A DNA stretch of 43,796 bases from Hungatella sp. UBA7603 (GCA_002478865.1 DLJZ01000012.1:32406-76201), one strand, 5' to 3'. Shown: positions 7,127 to 15,649, numbered from the stretch's first letter. Made by a program: numbers and translations. The notes: generated from the sequence alone by a model not told the origin.

Positions 7127-7978
7127 TTACCTTCGTCTGTATTCTTTATGAAGAGTAAAGCCCCTTCCTCGTACTTCATTGACCTTATTAATGATCATAA
7201 ATGCCTGAGGATCGATGCTCATTACAAGTTCATTTAACTTAGATAGCTGTCTGCCAGATATCACCGTAAGTACGGTAAATGAGGCCTGACGCATATAACC
7301 ACCTTCGCTGCCTAAAAGAGTGGTTCCCCGATCCATCTTTTCCTGAATATTATGGTTGATTTCTTCATATTTATCACTGATAATTTTAACCTGCATCTGA
7401 TTTCTGCCAATCAAAAGTACCTTATCAAGCACTACCGTATAAATAAGCACTAAAAGTATTCCATATAAGATCTGTTCTTTATTGGAAAAAATCATCTGGG
7501 AAAGCAAAATCATACAATCAAATACTGACATTGTAAGTGATACGGACAAATGTTTCTTCTTATTTAAAATCAAAGGCGGAATATCCATTCCTCCAGTTGA
7601 TGCCCCGGCCCGAATTACCATTCCAATACCAACACCAATTAAAATACCTGCAAATACGGTCCCCAGCATCCGATCATCTGTAAGGCCAGATTTGCCCAGT
7701 ATCCGTTCAAAAACCCCTAGAATAAACGGATAATAAAAGGTGCTGATCAAGGTGGTAAATGCAAATGCCTTTCCAAGGACCATGACTCCCGCAATAAACA
7801 TGAAGATATTAAAGACGGCTACGAAAGCAGCGATGGGAATGTTAAACTGGTTGTACGCCACCAGTGCGAGCCCAGTTGTTCCCCCTGTAATCAAGCCACC
7901 CGGTAATATAAACAGTGAAACTGCCAAAGCATATATCGTATTGCCAGCCAGAACCGTTGCAATTTTTTTCATATCCAT
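7127..7978 (-). CDS. YitT family membrane protein (first copy)
   Basis: A 283-residue integral membrane protein: five or six hydrophobic segments in residues about 1-180 (DUF161/YitT_membrane), then a C-terminal soluble DUF2179 domain (about 200-275) with GTTLLGSEGGY and DPQAFMIINKVNEVRGRGF. The biochemical role of the family is unsettled. The start at 7978 follows AAGGAAG by nine bases. A frame reaching 8002 would leave almost no leader after the promoter at 8018-8046, so the shorter form is preferred. It is transcribed divergently from the antiporter gene. A paralogue lies at 13459-14337; the two share topology and the Gly-rich GxTxL pattern but are clearly different sequences. Confidence 0.87.
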   Translation of the reverse strand: MDMKKIATVLAGNTIYALAVSLFILPGGLITGGTTGLALVAYNQFNIPIAAFVAVFNIFMFIAGVMVLGKAFAFTTLISTFYYPFILGVFERILGKSGLTDDRMLGTVFAGILIGVGIGMVIRAGASTGGMDIPPLILNKKKHLSVSLTMSVFDCMILLSQMIFSNKEQILYGILLVLIYTVVLDKVLLIGRNQMQVKIISDKYEEINHNIQEKMDRGTTLLGSEGGYMRQASFTVLTVISGRQLSKLNELVMSIDPQAFMIINKVNEVRGRGFTLHKEYRRR

Positions 7979-8017
7979 AGTACCAAACTTCCTTTCCCAC
8001 ATTAAATAAGCATACCT

Positions 8018-8046
8018 ACTATATCACGGGATATTATTTTCTACAA
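8018..8046 (-). promoter_or_regulatory. Sigma-A promoter of the first yitT-like gene
   Basis: Minus-strand TTGTAG (8041-8046) and TATAGT (8018-8023) with a 17-base spacer. Confidence 0.65.
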
Positions 8047-8079
8047 TTTATTTTCTTCTTTTCTTATAGTGGAATTTTA

Positions 8080-8088
8080 TGCTATACT
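8080..8088 (+). promoter_or_regulatory. Extended -10 promoter of the antiporter gene
   Basis: TGC-TATACT (8080-8088) is an extended -10 element with no good -35. Transcription from about 8095 agrees with the start codon at 8121 and argues against the longer frame starting at 8079. Confidence 0.5.
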
Positions 8089-8120
8089 TGATTCTGACAC
8101 CGAAATCAAGGAGGGAATTC

Positions 8121-9710
8121 ATGGAAATATATCTAATCGTAGCAGCCATTATCTGCATTCTCTGTATTCTGGCAAGTAACCTGTCTTACCGCATCGGCGT
8201 TCCGTCACTGCTTCTTTTTATACTTTTAGGCATGATGTTTGGAACTGACGGCATCTTTAGAATTAATTTTTCCGATTATGCACTTTCTGAAACCATCTGT
8301 TCCATCGCATTGATTTTCATCATGTTTTATGGAGGATTTTGTACCAACTGGCATGAGGCAAAGCCGGTTGCAGCCAAATCCATTATTTTGTCCAGCTTAG
8401 GCGTGATTTTAACAGCAGTTCTGGCCGCATACTTTTGTTATTTCGTTTTAAAAACATCTTTGCTTGAAGGCTTTTTAATCGGCTCTATCTTAAGCTCAAC
8501 GGATGCCGCAAGCGTATTTTCCATATTAAGAGTCAAAAAGTTAAATTTAGTAAATGGAATGGCCTCTGTTCTTGAGGTGGAAAGCGGGAGCAATGACCCG
8601 GTTTCCTATATGCTTACCATTATTGTTCTTGGGATTATGAACGGGAAGTCTTCTCCTGCTACTGTGGGTCTCATCTTTGGAGAAGAGATTGTATTTGGAC
8701 TTCTCTTTGGGGCGTTAGCCGGTTTAGCTGGGTATTTTATATTCCGCATGGAACATTTCAGGTCCAGGGAAATGTTGCCCATATTTGGTCTGTCCGTGGC
8801 TCTCTTGACCTATGGCTTGTCCAATTCCGTAGGCGGAAATGGATTTTTAAGCGTATACATTGCGGGTATCATTATAGGAAACAGCAAAATACATTACAAG
8901 GCGGAGATGGTCCACTTCTTTGATGGAATCACTGGAATGATGCAGATTGTATTGTTTTTCCTACTTGGACTTTTGTGCTTTCCTTCGAGAATCACCCCCG
9001 TTATTCTGCCATCCATAGGCATCTGGGCATTCTTACTTTTTGTAGCCAGACCTTTAGTGGTATTCTTGATTCTAACTCCTTTTAAAGTTCCCCTTCGTCA
9101 ACAGCTGCTTATTTCATGGGCCGGACTAAGAGGCGCGGTCTCCATAGTCTTTGCCATACTGGCTGTTTTAAGCCCTTCCGTACTGGAACTTGATATTTTT
9201 CATATCGTCTTTTGTGTCTGCCTTTTGTCCGTCTCCATTCAAGGCTCTCTGCTTCCATGGATGGCGAAAAAGTTAAATGTAATCGGTGCTACAGACAATA
9301 TCTTTCGTACCTTTAACGATTACAGCGATAACCCGGCAGTTAACCTGACTGAAATACGTCTTCCAAAAGGACATCCTTGGATTGACAAGACATTGAAGGA
9401 TATTATTATTCCAAACGGAATGATGGCTGTTATGATTATTCGAGATGGCAAAACCATAATACCAAGAGGGGATTCCATGGTGCTTGCAGATGATTCTATT
9501 ATCTTAAACACACCTGCTTATACCGATCATAGTATGAAGCTTCGTGAGGTTCAGATCGGACCGTATCATCCTTGGGTAAACCAAAAGATCAGCGAGCTCA
9601 CTCTGCCAAGCGATACATTGATTTTTCTGATCCAAAGGGCTGGGAAATCTTTGATACCTGATGGACAGACTTCGTTACAGGATGGGGATTGCCTTATTTT
9701 AAATGCATAA
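8121..9710 (+). CDS. Potassium or sodium/proton antiporter, CPA1 NhaP2-type with C-terminal TrkA-C domain
   Basis: A 529-residue secondary transporter. About twelve hydrophobic segments fill residues 1-385, with the CPA1 core motifs SSTDAASVFS and ESGSNDPVSY, whose Asp residues belong to the ion-binding site. The remaining ~130 residues form one or two soluble TrkA-C-like units (GHPWIDKTLKDIIIPNG; YHPWVNQKISELTLP) that usually sense nucleotides or ions. This layout is that of NhaP2/CvrA antiporters, which export K+ or Na+ in exchange for H+. The start at 8121 has AAGGAGG six bases upstream. It is monocistronic, ending before a shared terminator at 9797-9847. Ion preference cannot be read from sequence. 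Confidence 0.88.
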   Translation: MEIYLIVAAIICILCILASNLSYRIGVPSLLLFILLGMMFGTDGIFRINFSDYALSETICSIALIFIMFYGGFCTNWHEAKPVAAKSIILSSLGVILTAVLAAYFCYFVLKTSLLEGFLIGSILSSTDAASVFSILRVKKLNLVNGMASVLEVESGSNDPVSYMLTIIVLGIMNGKSSPATVGLIFGEEIVFGLLFGALAGLAGYFIFRMEHFRSREMLPIFGLSVALLTYGLSNSVGGNGFLSVYIAGIIIGNSKIHYKAEMVHFFDGITGMMQIVLFFLLGLLCFPSRITPVILPSIGIWAFLLFVARPLVVFLILTPFKVPLRQQLLISWAGLRGAVSIVFAILAVLSPSVLELDIFHIVFCVCLLSVSIQGSLLPWMAKKLNVIGATDNIFRTFNDYSDNPAVNLTEIRLPKGHPWIDKTLKDIIIPNGMMAVMIIRDGKTIIPRGDSMVLADDSIILNTPAYTDHSMKLREVQIGPYHPWVNQKISELTLPSDTLIFLIQRAGKSLIPDGQTSLQDGDCLILNA

Positions 9711-9796
9711 AAGCATTAAAAAATTTGCAAAACACCGCCTAGTATCTTACTATATAAAGTAAAATCAATATGACAATAAATTAAAAAAGCAATTAA

Positions 9797-9847
9797 AAAT
9801 ACCCAGATGATAAGACACTTTTTATGTATCTTACCATCTGGGTATTT
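9797..9847. terminator. Long hairpin terminator between convergent genes
   Basis: AAATACCCAGATG (9797-9809) pairs perfectly with CATCTGGGTATTT (9835-9847), and the interior can pair further. On the minus strand a T5 run follows, giving a strong stop for the phosphatase gene; the plus side has only a weak T-rich tail. Confidence 0.8.
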
Positions 9848-9879
9848 ATCTATTATAGGAATGCGATACCCATATTCAA

Positions 9880-10728
9880 TTATTCTACAAAACTAGAAGT
9901 CAAAAACTTCTGCCTTAACAAATTCTTTTTCTCCAAAGAAAGACCAATCCGTTTTGTAAGATAGGTATCTACGGTATCGTAACAAGATTCAATCGCATGA
10001 AATGCCTGATTGATATAATCTTCTGATACCATTAAAAGTACACGAACGCAGTCTGCCAGCATGTGGTCTCCTGTCTTATCTCTGACACCCTTAGCAACAT
10101 TCTCTGCTCTGTCCATTACGTAAGTATTGGTCTGTACAAAATCTTTTACAATGGTCTCACGATCAACCGATAAGGCAGATAACAAAAGGGCCGTTCCAAT
10201 CCCTACTCTGTCTTTGCCTGCGCTGCAGTGCCAGAGTACGGCACGGTCATCCGCTTCAAGAAGAAGATCGAAAAAACGTCCGTACTGCTTTGCCGCGAAA
10301 TCGCTGAGAACAAGGTCTTCATATAACTTACTAATATATAGTTCCGGCTTACCGCCAAGAGATGACGCATGGTCTATGAGACCTGCAAACAATTCCCTTT
10401 TCTCATGCTTTTTCTCTTCTTCAAAGGTAATCCCTACTGTCTTTTCATCAAGAATTGGATTGAATATATTTAATATCCCCGGTATCTCAGGGTCTGGTTT
10501 TTGTTTTCGTTCCGTCTCAGTCCTAAAATCAATGACTGTCCCAAGACCACATTCCCCTGCTAATATCTGAAGATCTCCTTTAGTGGCCTCAAATAAGGTG
10601 CCACTGCGTATCAGCCTTCTTGGAAGAATGCTTCTTCCGTCTGCAGTCTTGATTCCGCCCAGATCCCTTGTATTTGGAAGCTTCTCAAGACGGATTCGTC
10701 CAATTGCCATATTCCCTGCTTCTTTCAT
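9880..10728 (-). CDS. Tyrosine/phosphoinositide-type protein phosphatase (Y_phosphatase3 family)
   Basis: A 282-residue cytosolic phosphatase. The P-loop HCSAGKDRVG has nucleophile Cys168 and Arg174, the CX5R signature of dual-specificity and lipid phosphatases. NTRDLGGIKTADGR near the N-terminus (19-32) is the other hallmark of this bacterial family. Members act on phosphotyrosine and some on phosphoinositides; the substrate here is unknown. The start at 10728 follows GGAGGAG by eight bases, whereas the longer frame to 10755 has no ribosome binding site. No tyrosine kinase gene is adjacent. It lies 38-66 bases downstream of the D,D-carboxypeptidase gene and may be partly co-transcribed with it, although a possible own promoter exists at 10775-10783. 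Confidence 0.88.
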   Translation of the reverse strand: MKEAGNMAIGRIRLEKLPNTRDLGGIKTADGRSILPRRLIRSGTLFEATKGDLQILAGECGLGTVIDFRTETERKQKPDPEIPGILNIFNPILDEKTVGITFEEEKKHEKRELFAGLIDHASSLGGKPELYISKLYEDLVLSDFAAKQYGRFFDLLLEADDRAVLWHCSAGKDRVGIGTALLLSALSVDRETIVKDFVQTNTYVMDRAENVAKGVRDKTGDHMLADCVRVLLMVSEDYINQAFHAIESCYDTVDTYLTKRIGLSLEKKNLLRQKFLTSSFVE

Positions 10729-10774
10729 CTTTATGTCTCCTCCAATTGTAATCATACTGTCAGTAACGTCCTCT

Positions 10775-10783
10775 AGTATACCA
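10775..10783 (-). promoter_or_regulatory. Possible extended -10 promoter of the phosphatase gene
   Basis: Minus-strand TGG-TATACT lies just after the carboxypeptidase stop codon. No good -35 is seen. Confidence 0.35.
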
Positions 10784-10793
10784 TATTGAATTT

Positions 10794-12113
10794 TTAATAG
10801 AAAGAAAATATGGATTTACAACCTGGCATAGATAGATAGTTTTTTATAATGGTCTTTGCATACCAGAAAGCATTCAGTCGATTGGCACCTTCTTTTAAGG
10901 AGACGGGATAACTTTTTAAAACTTCTCCATTTAACAGGTAGACCACGGAACCAACCGTCTGGCCTTTTGTAACAGGTGCCTTTAATTCCTTTGGTATCTC
11001 AGTCTGTACCGTTACTTTTTCATCCTCCGCCAGGAGCATCTTTAGACTCTTTTCTTCTGAATCACTAATTCCGCAAGATACCATAACTGGTTCTTCCAGC
11101 CTGCCTGATGGGGGCACCCCTTCTTTTATATAGATATCTTCAAACCTGGTTTCCTGGTAAATATCTTTGTAATTGAAACGCTCTAACCCATATTGGAACA
11201 GCTTTCTGGCATCCGACCATTTATAGGTCTTATGAGGCGGCCACCCACACCCTAAAAGGGCAATGGTAAATACTCTATCGTTATCTTTCAAAGCTCCAAC
11301 ATACGAATAACCGGCGCCTCCTGTGAAACCTGTTTTTCCAGAGATGGCTCCGTTCATGGAGTTCAACAGTGCATTGTGGTTGTTGCAACTAAAGTTTTGT
11401 TTTCTTTTCAAATCCTGGAACGAATAGTTTTGAGTCCCAGTTATCTCCAGAAACTCCTTTTTTTTAGGTGACTGCCCGATGCAGTAATTCATGATTCTGG
11501 CAAGGTCTGCGGCTGTGGTGGAATGCTCCTTTACCTGTCCATCTTTTTCTTCCTTCGCATCTAACCCATTTGGCGTAATAAAATATGTATTGCTGCATCC
11601 CAAATCTTTGGCCTTATCGTTCATCATCTTAGCAAAACCTTCCATGCTTCCTCCCACATGCTCTGCAATCATCATTGCTGCATCATTATGGGACTCCAGC
11701 ATCAAACTATAAAGCAAGTCTTTTAAAAGGAATGTTTCCCCCTTGTAAACGCCTAAATGAACTTTAGGCTGAGAAGCTGCATTCTGACTCGCAGTTACTT
11801 CATCCGAGAGATTTCCATACTCTAAAGCAACAATGCAGGTCATAATTTTAGTCGTACTGGCCATGGGACGTTCCAGATCCTCATTCTTTCCATACAAAAT
11901 GCGGCCTGTTGAGGCATCCATTAATACTGCGGATTGAGCATAAAGGTTTAATTCATCCTTAGTCTGGATGGGCTGTGTTTCTTTTTTCTCTTCTTCTACC
12001 GTTATTTTTTTATTGGCAGTCTCTGTTTCTTTCAGGTTAGAAACTACAGTTCCCGTTATTAAAAGCAGAACAAAGGCTGTTGCTGTCAGTAATGCTCCTA
12101 TGACATGCCTCAT
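10794..12113 (-). CDS. D-alanyl-D-alanine carboxypeptidase (DacF/PBP5-type)
   Basis: A 439-residue exported low-molecular-weight penicillin-binding protein that trims the terminal D-Ala of peptidoglycan stem peptides. Residues about 4-25 are a hydrophobic signal/anchor. The catalytic motifs are all present: S86-T-T-K89 (SxxK), S141-H-N143 (SxN) and K260-T-G262. A C-terminal PBP5-type domain follows from about residue 345. The family also includes sporulation-related DacF, but housekeeping and spore forms cannot be separated by sequence alone. GGGAGG is seven bases before the ATG. The gene is divergent from dinB, and the intergenic DNA holds a LexA box. Confidence 0.9.
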   Translation of the reverse strand: MRHVIGALLTATAFVLLLITGTVVSNLKETETANKKITVEEEKKETQPIQTKDELNLYAQSAVLMDASTGRILYGKNEDLERPMASTTKIMTCIVALEYGNLSDEVTASQNAASQPKVHLGVYKGETFLLKDLLYSLMLESHNDAAMMIAEHVGGSMEGFAKMMNDKAKDLGCSNTYFITPNGLDAKEEKDGQVKEHSTTAADLARIMNYCIGQSPKKKEFLEITGTQNYSFQDLKRKQNFSCNNHNALLNSMNGAISGKTGFTGGAGYSYVGALKDNDRVFTIALLGCGWPPHKTYKWSDARKLFQYGLERFNYKDIYQETRFEDIYIKEGVPPSGRLEEPVMVSCGISDSEEKSLKMLLAEDEKVTVQTEIPKELKAPVTKGQTVGSVVYLLNGEVLKSYPVSLKEGANRLNAFWYAKTIIKNYLSMPGCKSIFSFY

Positions 12114-12173
12114 AAAAGAGCCTCCCGCTTGACTTTATTTTATCCTATTCCGCAGTTTTTTTAAATATGCCCT

Positions 12174-12202
12174 TTACTTTTCGAACATATTTTCGGTATA
12201 AT
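12174..12202 (+). promoter_or_regulatory. Promoter of dinB
   Basis: A perfect TATAAT (12197-12202) with a weak -35, TTACTT (12174-12179), 17 bases upstream. The spacer contains the LexA box, so repressor binding would exclude polymerase. Confidence 0.6.
12182..12195 (+). promoter_or_regulatory. LexA (SOS/DinR) box
   Basis: CGAACATATTTTCG matches the Gram-positive SOS box CGAACRNRYGTTYC-type consensus except for one T in place of G in the right half. It sits inside the dinB promoter spacer, the expected place for SOS control of an error-prone polymerase. Confidence 0.7.
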
Positions 12203-12226
12203 AAGATAGAAAGAAAGGAGTCTATT

Positions 12227-13468
12227 ATGGAACTTAAGCGCCTGATTTTTCATATTGATGTAAATTCCGCTTTTTTAAGCTGGGAATCTGTAGACCGACT
12301 GGAAAAAGACCCAGACGCACTAGACCTGCGTACGATTCCTTCCGCAGTTGGAGGCGATGAAAAAGCCAGACACGGAATCGTGCTGGCGAAATCTACATCT
12401 GCTAAAAAGTTTGGAATTACTACCGGCGAACCTCTCGTCCACGCTTTGAGAAAATGCCCTGATCTGACAATCGTACCTCCACATTTTGAAACTTATTTAA
12501 GAAAATCACGACAACTCATGGATATTTTATCCGATTATACACCTGATATGGAAAAATTCAGCATAGACGAAGCGTTCCTTGATATGACCTCTACTATCCA
12601 CCTATTTGGATCCCCCATTACGGTAGCAAACCAAATACGGGAACGGGTCTTTAAAGAACTTGGATTTACGGTAAATATTGGAATTGCACCTAACAAGCTT
12701 TTAGCAAAGATGGCTTCTGATTTTAAAAAACCAGACCTATGCCATACTCTTTTCGCTCATGAGATTGAGAAAAAGATGTGGCCACTTCCTATCGGTGAAC
12801 TATTTTTTGTAGGTCATTCTGCAAGAAAGAAGATGGAAAATATTGGCATTCATACCATCGGAGATTTAGCCGCCTGCAACGTCAGTTACTTAACTCGCCT
12901 TCTGGGGGAAAAGTATGCCATACTTATTCATAATTATGCCTGTGGGATTGATAATGATCCGGTAGAAGAACGAGAGCCTTTAAACAAAGGGTATGGAAAC
13001 AGCACCACTCTTTCCCATGATATTGAGGACTTGGATTCCGCTAACCAGGTTTTGTTGTCTTTATGCGAGACTGTTGGAGCAAGGCTTCGTCAAGATCATG
13101 TGCTATGCGACTGCGTTTGTGTGGAGATTAAAGACTGGGATTTTCACAGCCAGTCTCACCAAACCACCATTAATAATCCTACGGATTCTACATCAATCAT
13201 TTATGAGACTGCCTGTAGGTTATTAAAGGATTTTTGGGACCGTACACCTCTTCGTCTTATTGGCGTGCGCACCACCAAAATAACGGAAGAAGGATACTGC
13301 CAGTTAAACCTTTTTGAATCAGAGCAAGTGAGAAAGAGAAAAGAGATGGAAAAAGCCGTTGACCATATCCGCAATAAGTTTGGAACTGACAGCGTGAAGA
13401 GAGCCAGCTTCTTAAAAGATGACCGCATCGTCGACCACGTATCTGGAAAAGAGAAGCATTACCACTGA
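12227..13468 (+). CDS. dinB: DNA polymerase IV (Y-family, error-prone)
   Basis: A 413-residue Y-family translesion polymerase. The first acidic motif is FHIDVNSAFLSWE near residues 8-20 and the second is FSIDEAFLDMT (SIDEAF) around residue 105, giving the metal-binding Asp/Glu set. GIAPNKLLAKMAS is the usual helix after them, then HhH thumb (GIHTIGDLAAC) and little-finger domains. Length is slightly above the ~350-400 typical. The start at 12227 follows AAGGAG by six bases, downstream of the promoter with its LexA box; an upstream in-frame ATG at 12167 lies before the promoter. The last ten bases overlap the convergent YitT gene. Confidence 0.93.
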   Translation: MELKRLIFHIDVNSAFLSWESVDRLEKDPDALDLRTIPSAVGGDEKARHGIVLAKSTSAKKFGITTGEPLVHALRKCPDLTIVPPHFETYLRKSRQLMDILSDYTPDMEKFSIDEAFLDMTSTIHLFGSPITVANQIRERVFKELGFTVNIGIAPNKLLAKMASDFKKPDLCHTLFAHEIEKKMWPLPIGELFFVGHSARKKMENIGIHTIGDLAACNVSYLTRLLGEKYAILIHNYACGIDNDPVEEREPLNKGYGNSTTLSHDIEDLDSANQVLLSLCETVGARLRQDHVLCDCVCVEIKDWDFHSQSHQTTINNPTDSTSIIYETACRLLKDFWDRTPLRLIGVRTTKITEEGYCQLNLFESEQVRKRKEMEKAVDHIRNKFGTDSVKRASFLKDDRIVDHVSGKEKHYH

Positions 13469-14337
13469 CCTCCGATTTCTTTAAATCCCTCTCCATAAAC
13501 CTCATTGGAATCTGTTATAATTAAAAATGCCCCGGAGTCCACTTCATGAATGGCTCTTCGAATGGGCACTACCTGTTTGTTGTTGCAGGCGCACATAACA
13601 ATCTTCTTATCATCCAGAGAGTAGGAACCTTGTCCATGCAAAAAAGTACAGCCTCTTCCGGTGACTTCTTCAATATGCAATGCCACCTCTCTTTCATGAT
13701 CAGTAACAACAAAGACCAGTTTCCCCGCTCCCAGCCCATACATAATCTTATCTATGGCCATGGTGGTGACTATGGAGGAAACAAGACCAAGGATAACCGC
13801 ATCAACATTTTTAAATACGAATCCACCTAAGAGGATTACTATGGCATCAATGACCAAAGAAATCTGGCCAATGGTAAAATGAGGGAATATCTTACGGATG
13901 GCCATGACCAGGAAATCAGTCCCTCCAGTGGAACAGTTTCTCATATAGACGATGGTCAAACCTAATCCAGTAAAGATTCCGGTGCAGGCTGAGGCGTAAA
14001 GAGGATTTCCATTATAAACAGGAAAAAGAGGAACCACATAATCCAGTACCAAGGCAAATATAACCATGCTTTTCATGGATCGGAGCAAAAAACGTCTTCC
14101 AAGAAGCCTATAACTTACAAGTATGATAGGAATATTTAAAACAATGGACATAATTCCCATAGGTAACCCAAACAGATAGCGCAGAATCAATGCAATACCT
14201 GATACACCTACCGGGGCGAACTCTGCATTTAGGGCAAAATTATAAATACCAATATTAAACAAAAGTGCTCCCACCACATCGCACAATAAATCAATTCCTA
14301 ATTCCTTTGGCGAGTATTTCTGACGAAATAAATTCAT
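13459..14337 (-). CDS. YitT family membrane protein (second copy)
   Basis: A 292-residue membrane protein with the same plan as the protein at 7127-7978: five or six hydrophobic segments (for example LLCDVVGALLFNIGIYNFAL and MGIMSIVLNIPIILVSYRLL), the family GNSTGGTD-type motif written here as RNCSTGGTDFL, and a C-terminal DUF2179 domain with GRGCTFLHGQGSY and GAFLIITDSNEVYGEGF. Its function is not established. GGAGG precedes the ATG by ten bases. Its 3' end overlaps dinB by ten bases in convergent orientation with no terminator between them. Confidence 0.87.
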   Translation of the reverse strand: MNLFRQKYSPKELGIDLLCDVVGALLFNIGIYNFALNAEFAPVGVSGIALILRYLFGLPMGIMSIVLNIPIILVSYRLLGRRFLLRSMKSMVIFALVLDYVVPLFPVYNGNPLYASACTGIFTGLGLTIVYMRNCSTGGTDFLVMAIRKIFPHFTIGQISLVIDAIVILLGGFVFKNVDAVILGLVSSIVTTMAIDKIMYGLGAGKLVFVVTDHEREVALHIEEVTGRGCTFLHGQGSYSLDDKKIVMCACNNKQVVPIRRAIHEVDSGAFLIITDSNEVYGEGFKEIGGQW

Positions 14338-14372
14338 AAGTAATACGCCTCCATTTCCTATTAAATTATAGA

Positions 14373-14642
14373 TTACAGAAAATAATCTTCTATCTCAAAT
14401 TCTTTCTTTCCAATCTTCACTCGCTTGATCAGTACTACTACTTCTTCCTCTTCTTCCGAGCATATTCCTACCGCTTCAACAACCGTCTTTCCATAGGATT
14501 CCTTTAAACTTACTTCTTTATCCATAATTCCCTGATCTGCCAAGGCTTCTGATAAATCAAGTAAAACTTCTTCCACATCTTCTTCTAGATGATTCTTTTC
14601 AAATTCCGCCTCTAACAAATCATAAGTTTCCTGATTGAACAT
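14373..14642 (-). CDS. Small acidic protein of unknown function
   Basis: An 89-residue cytosolic protein, strongly acidic in the middle and C-terminal parts, with a helical N-terminus (TYDLLEAEFEKNHLEEDVEEVLLDLSEAL) and a predicted beta-strand pair (EVVVLIKRVKIGKKEFEIEDYFL). I do not recognise the family. It is very probably real: a consensus promoter (14673-14700) and GGAGG seven bases before the ATG precede it. It lies 35 bases upstream of the second yitT gene in the same direction, with no terminator visible between them, so the two may form an operon. Confidence 0.7.
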   Translation of the reverse strand: MFNQETYDLLEAEFEKNHLEEDVEEVLLDLSEALADQGIMDKEVSLKESYGKTVVEAVGICSEEEEEVVVLIKRVKIGKKEFEIEDYFL

Positions 14643-14672
14643 AAAATGTCCTCCTTTGTTTTATACAAGCTA

Positions 14673-14700
14673 ATTATAACCTCTCGTTTTATCTTGTCAA
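14673..14700 (-). promoter_or_regulatory. Strong sigma-A promoter of the small acidic protein gene
   Basis: Minus-strand TTGACA (14695-14700) and TATAAT (14673-14678), both perfect, spacer 16. Its -35 occupies the same seven base pairs as the -35 of the opposite promoter. Confidence 0.8.
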
Positions 14701-14722
14701 TCCCATGATGACATGATAGAAT
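14694..14722 (+). promoter_or_regulatory. Promoter of the pseudouridine synthase gene, probably giving a leaderless mRNA
   Basis: TTGTCA (14694-14699) and TAGAAT (14717-14722), spacer 17. The expected start point, seven bases after the -10, is 14729, exactly the A of the first ATG. No Shine-Dalgarno site is present. Confidence 0.55.
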
Positions 14723-14728
14723 CCCTTT

Positions 14729-15649
14729 ATGAAAATGACAATGACTTACCAAATAACACAACCTTATAATGATATAACAGTAGAACGATATCTTCTGGAA
14801 CAAGGATATTCCCAAAAACTCATCCGGCACCTGCGAAATACGGAAAATGGTTTAACCATTGATCAAAAGCTTGTATACACCATCCACAAGCTGAAGGAAG
14901 GGGATATACTTACGGTTTTGATTTCCGAGGAGGAAAGTTCTGAGAATATTGTACCCACGAAAATGCCTCTTCATATCGTCTATGAAGACGAACACCTTAT
15001 GGTGGTGAATAAGGAAGCCGGAATTCCTATTCACCCGTCCCAGGGGAACTTTTATAATACACTGGCCAATGGTATCGCCTATTATTTCAAAGAAAAAGGA
15101 GAGAATTTTATTTACCGGGCGATTAATCGGCTGGACCGAGATACCACAGGTCTTTTAATTCTGGCAAAAAATCCTTTTAGCGCATGCATTTTATCTGATA
15201 TGGTGAAAAAAAGAGAGATCAGCCGTAGATACCTTGCCATTGTATGCGGTAAGCTTCCAGAACAGGGGATAATAGATACCCCCATTAGTCGAGTGGAAGG
15301 TTCTACTATCGAACGCTGCACAAGCCAAGATGGAGAAGATGCCCGCACCCACTATAAGCGGTTATATTACGAGCCAACCACAGATCATTCCCTGGTAGGG
15401 CTTAAACTCGAGACAGGACGCACCCATCAGATTAGAGTTCATTTAAAGTCCATTGGATTTCCTCTTCCTGGTGATTTCTTATACCATCCCGATTACCGAT
15501 ACATCAAGCGTCAGGCACTTCATTCCTTTCGTCTTGATTTCCTTCATCCAATCAAAAAAGTGCCCCTTTCTTTCGAGGCACCAATCCCTGAGGATATGCA
15601 ATTTTTGGGAATTACATCCGCAAAAGACCTATGGGATTGTGAGTTCTAA
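14729..15649 (+). CDS. RluA-family 23S rRNA/tRNA pseudouridine synthase
   Basis: A 306-residue enzyme that isomerises uridine to pseudouridine in RNA. Residues about 10-75 form an S4-like RNA-binding region (RYLLEQGYSQKLIRHLR). The catalytic domain begins at PLHIVYEDEHLMVVNKEAGIP (80-100); the signature RLDRDTTGLLI contains the catalytic Asp136, and GRTHQIRVHLKSIGFPLPGD is the conserved C-terminal motif. Its exact RNA target cannot be assigned. ATG codons occur at 14729, 14735 and 14741 with no Shine-Dalgarno before any of them; promoter geometry suggests translation of a leaderless message from 14729. Transcribed back to back with the small acidic protein gene. Confidence 0.88.
   Translation: MKMTMTYQITQPYNDITVERYLLEQGYSQKLIRHLRNTENGLTIDQKLVYTIHKLKEGDILTVLISEEESSENIVPTKMPLHIVYEDEHLMVVNKEAGIPIHPSQGNFYNTLANGIAYYFKEKGENFIYRAINRLDRDTTGLLILAKNPFSACILSDMVKKREISRRYLAIVCGKLPEQGIIDTPISRVEGSTIERCTSQDGEDARTHYKRLYYEPTTDHSLVGLKLETGRTHQIRVHLKSIGFPLPGDFLYHPDYRYIKRQALHSFRLDFLHPIKKVPLSFEAPIPEDMQFLGITSAKDLWDCEF

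Noticed and set aside
10127..10570. 147-codon plus-strand frame inside the phosphatase gene
   Set aside because: It covers the HCSAGKDRVG coding region antisense and has no start signal.
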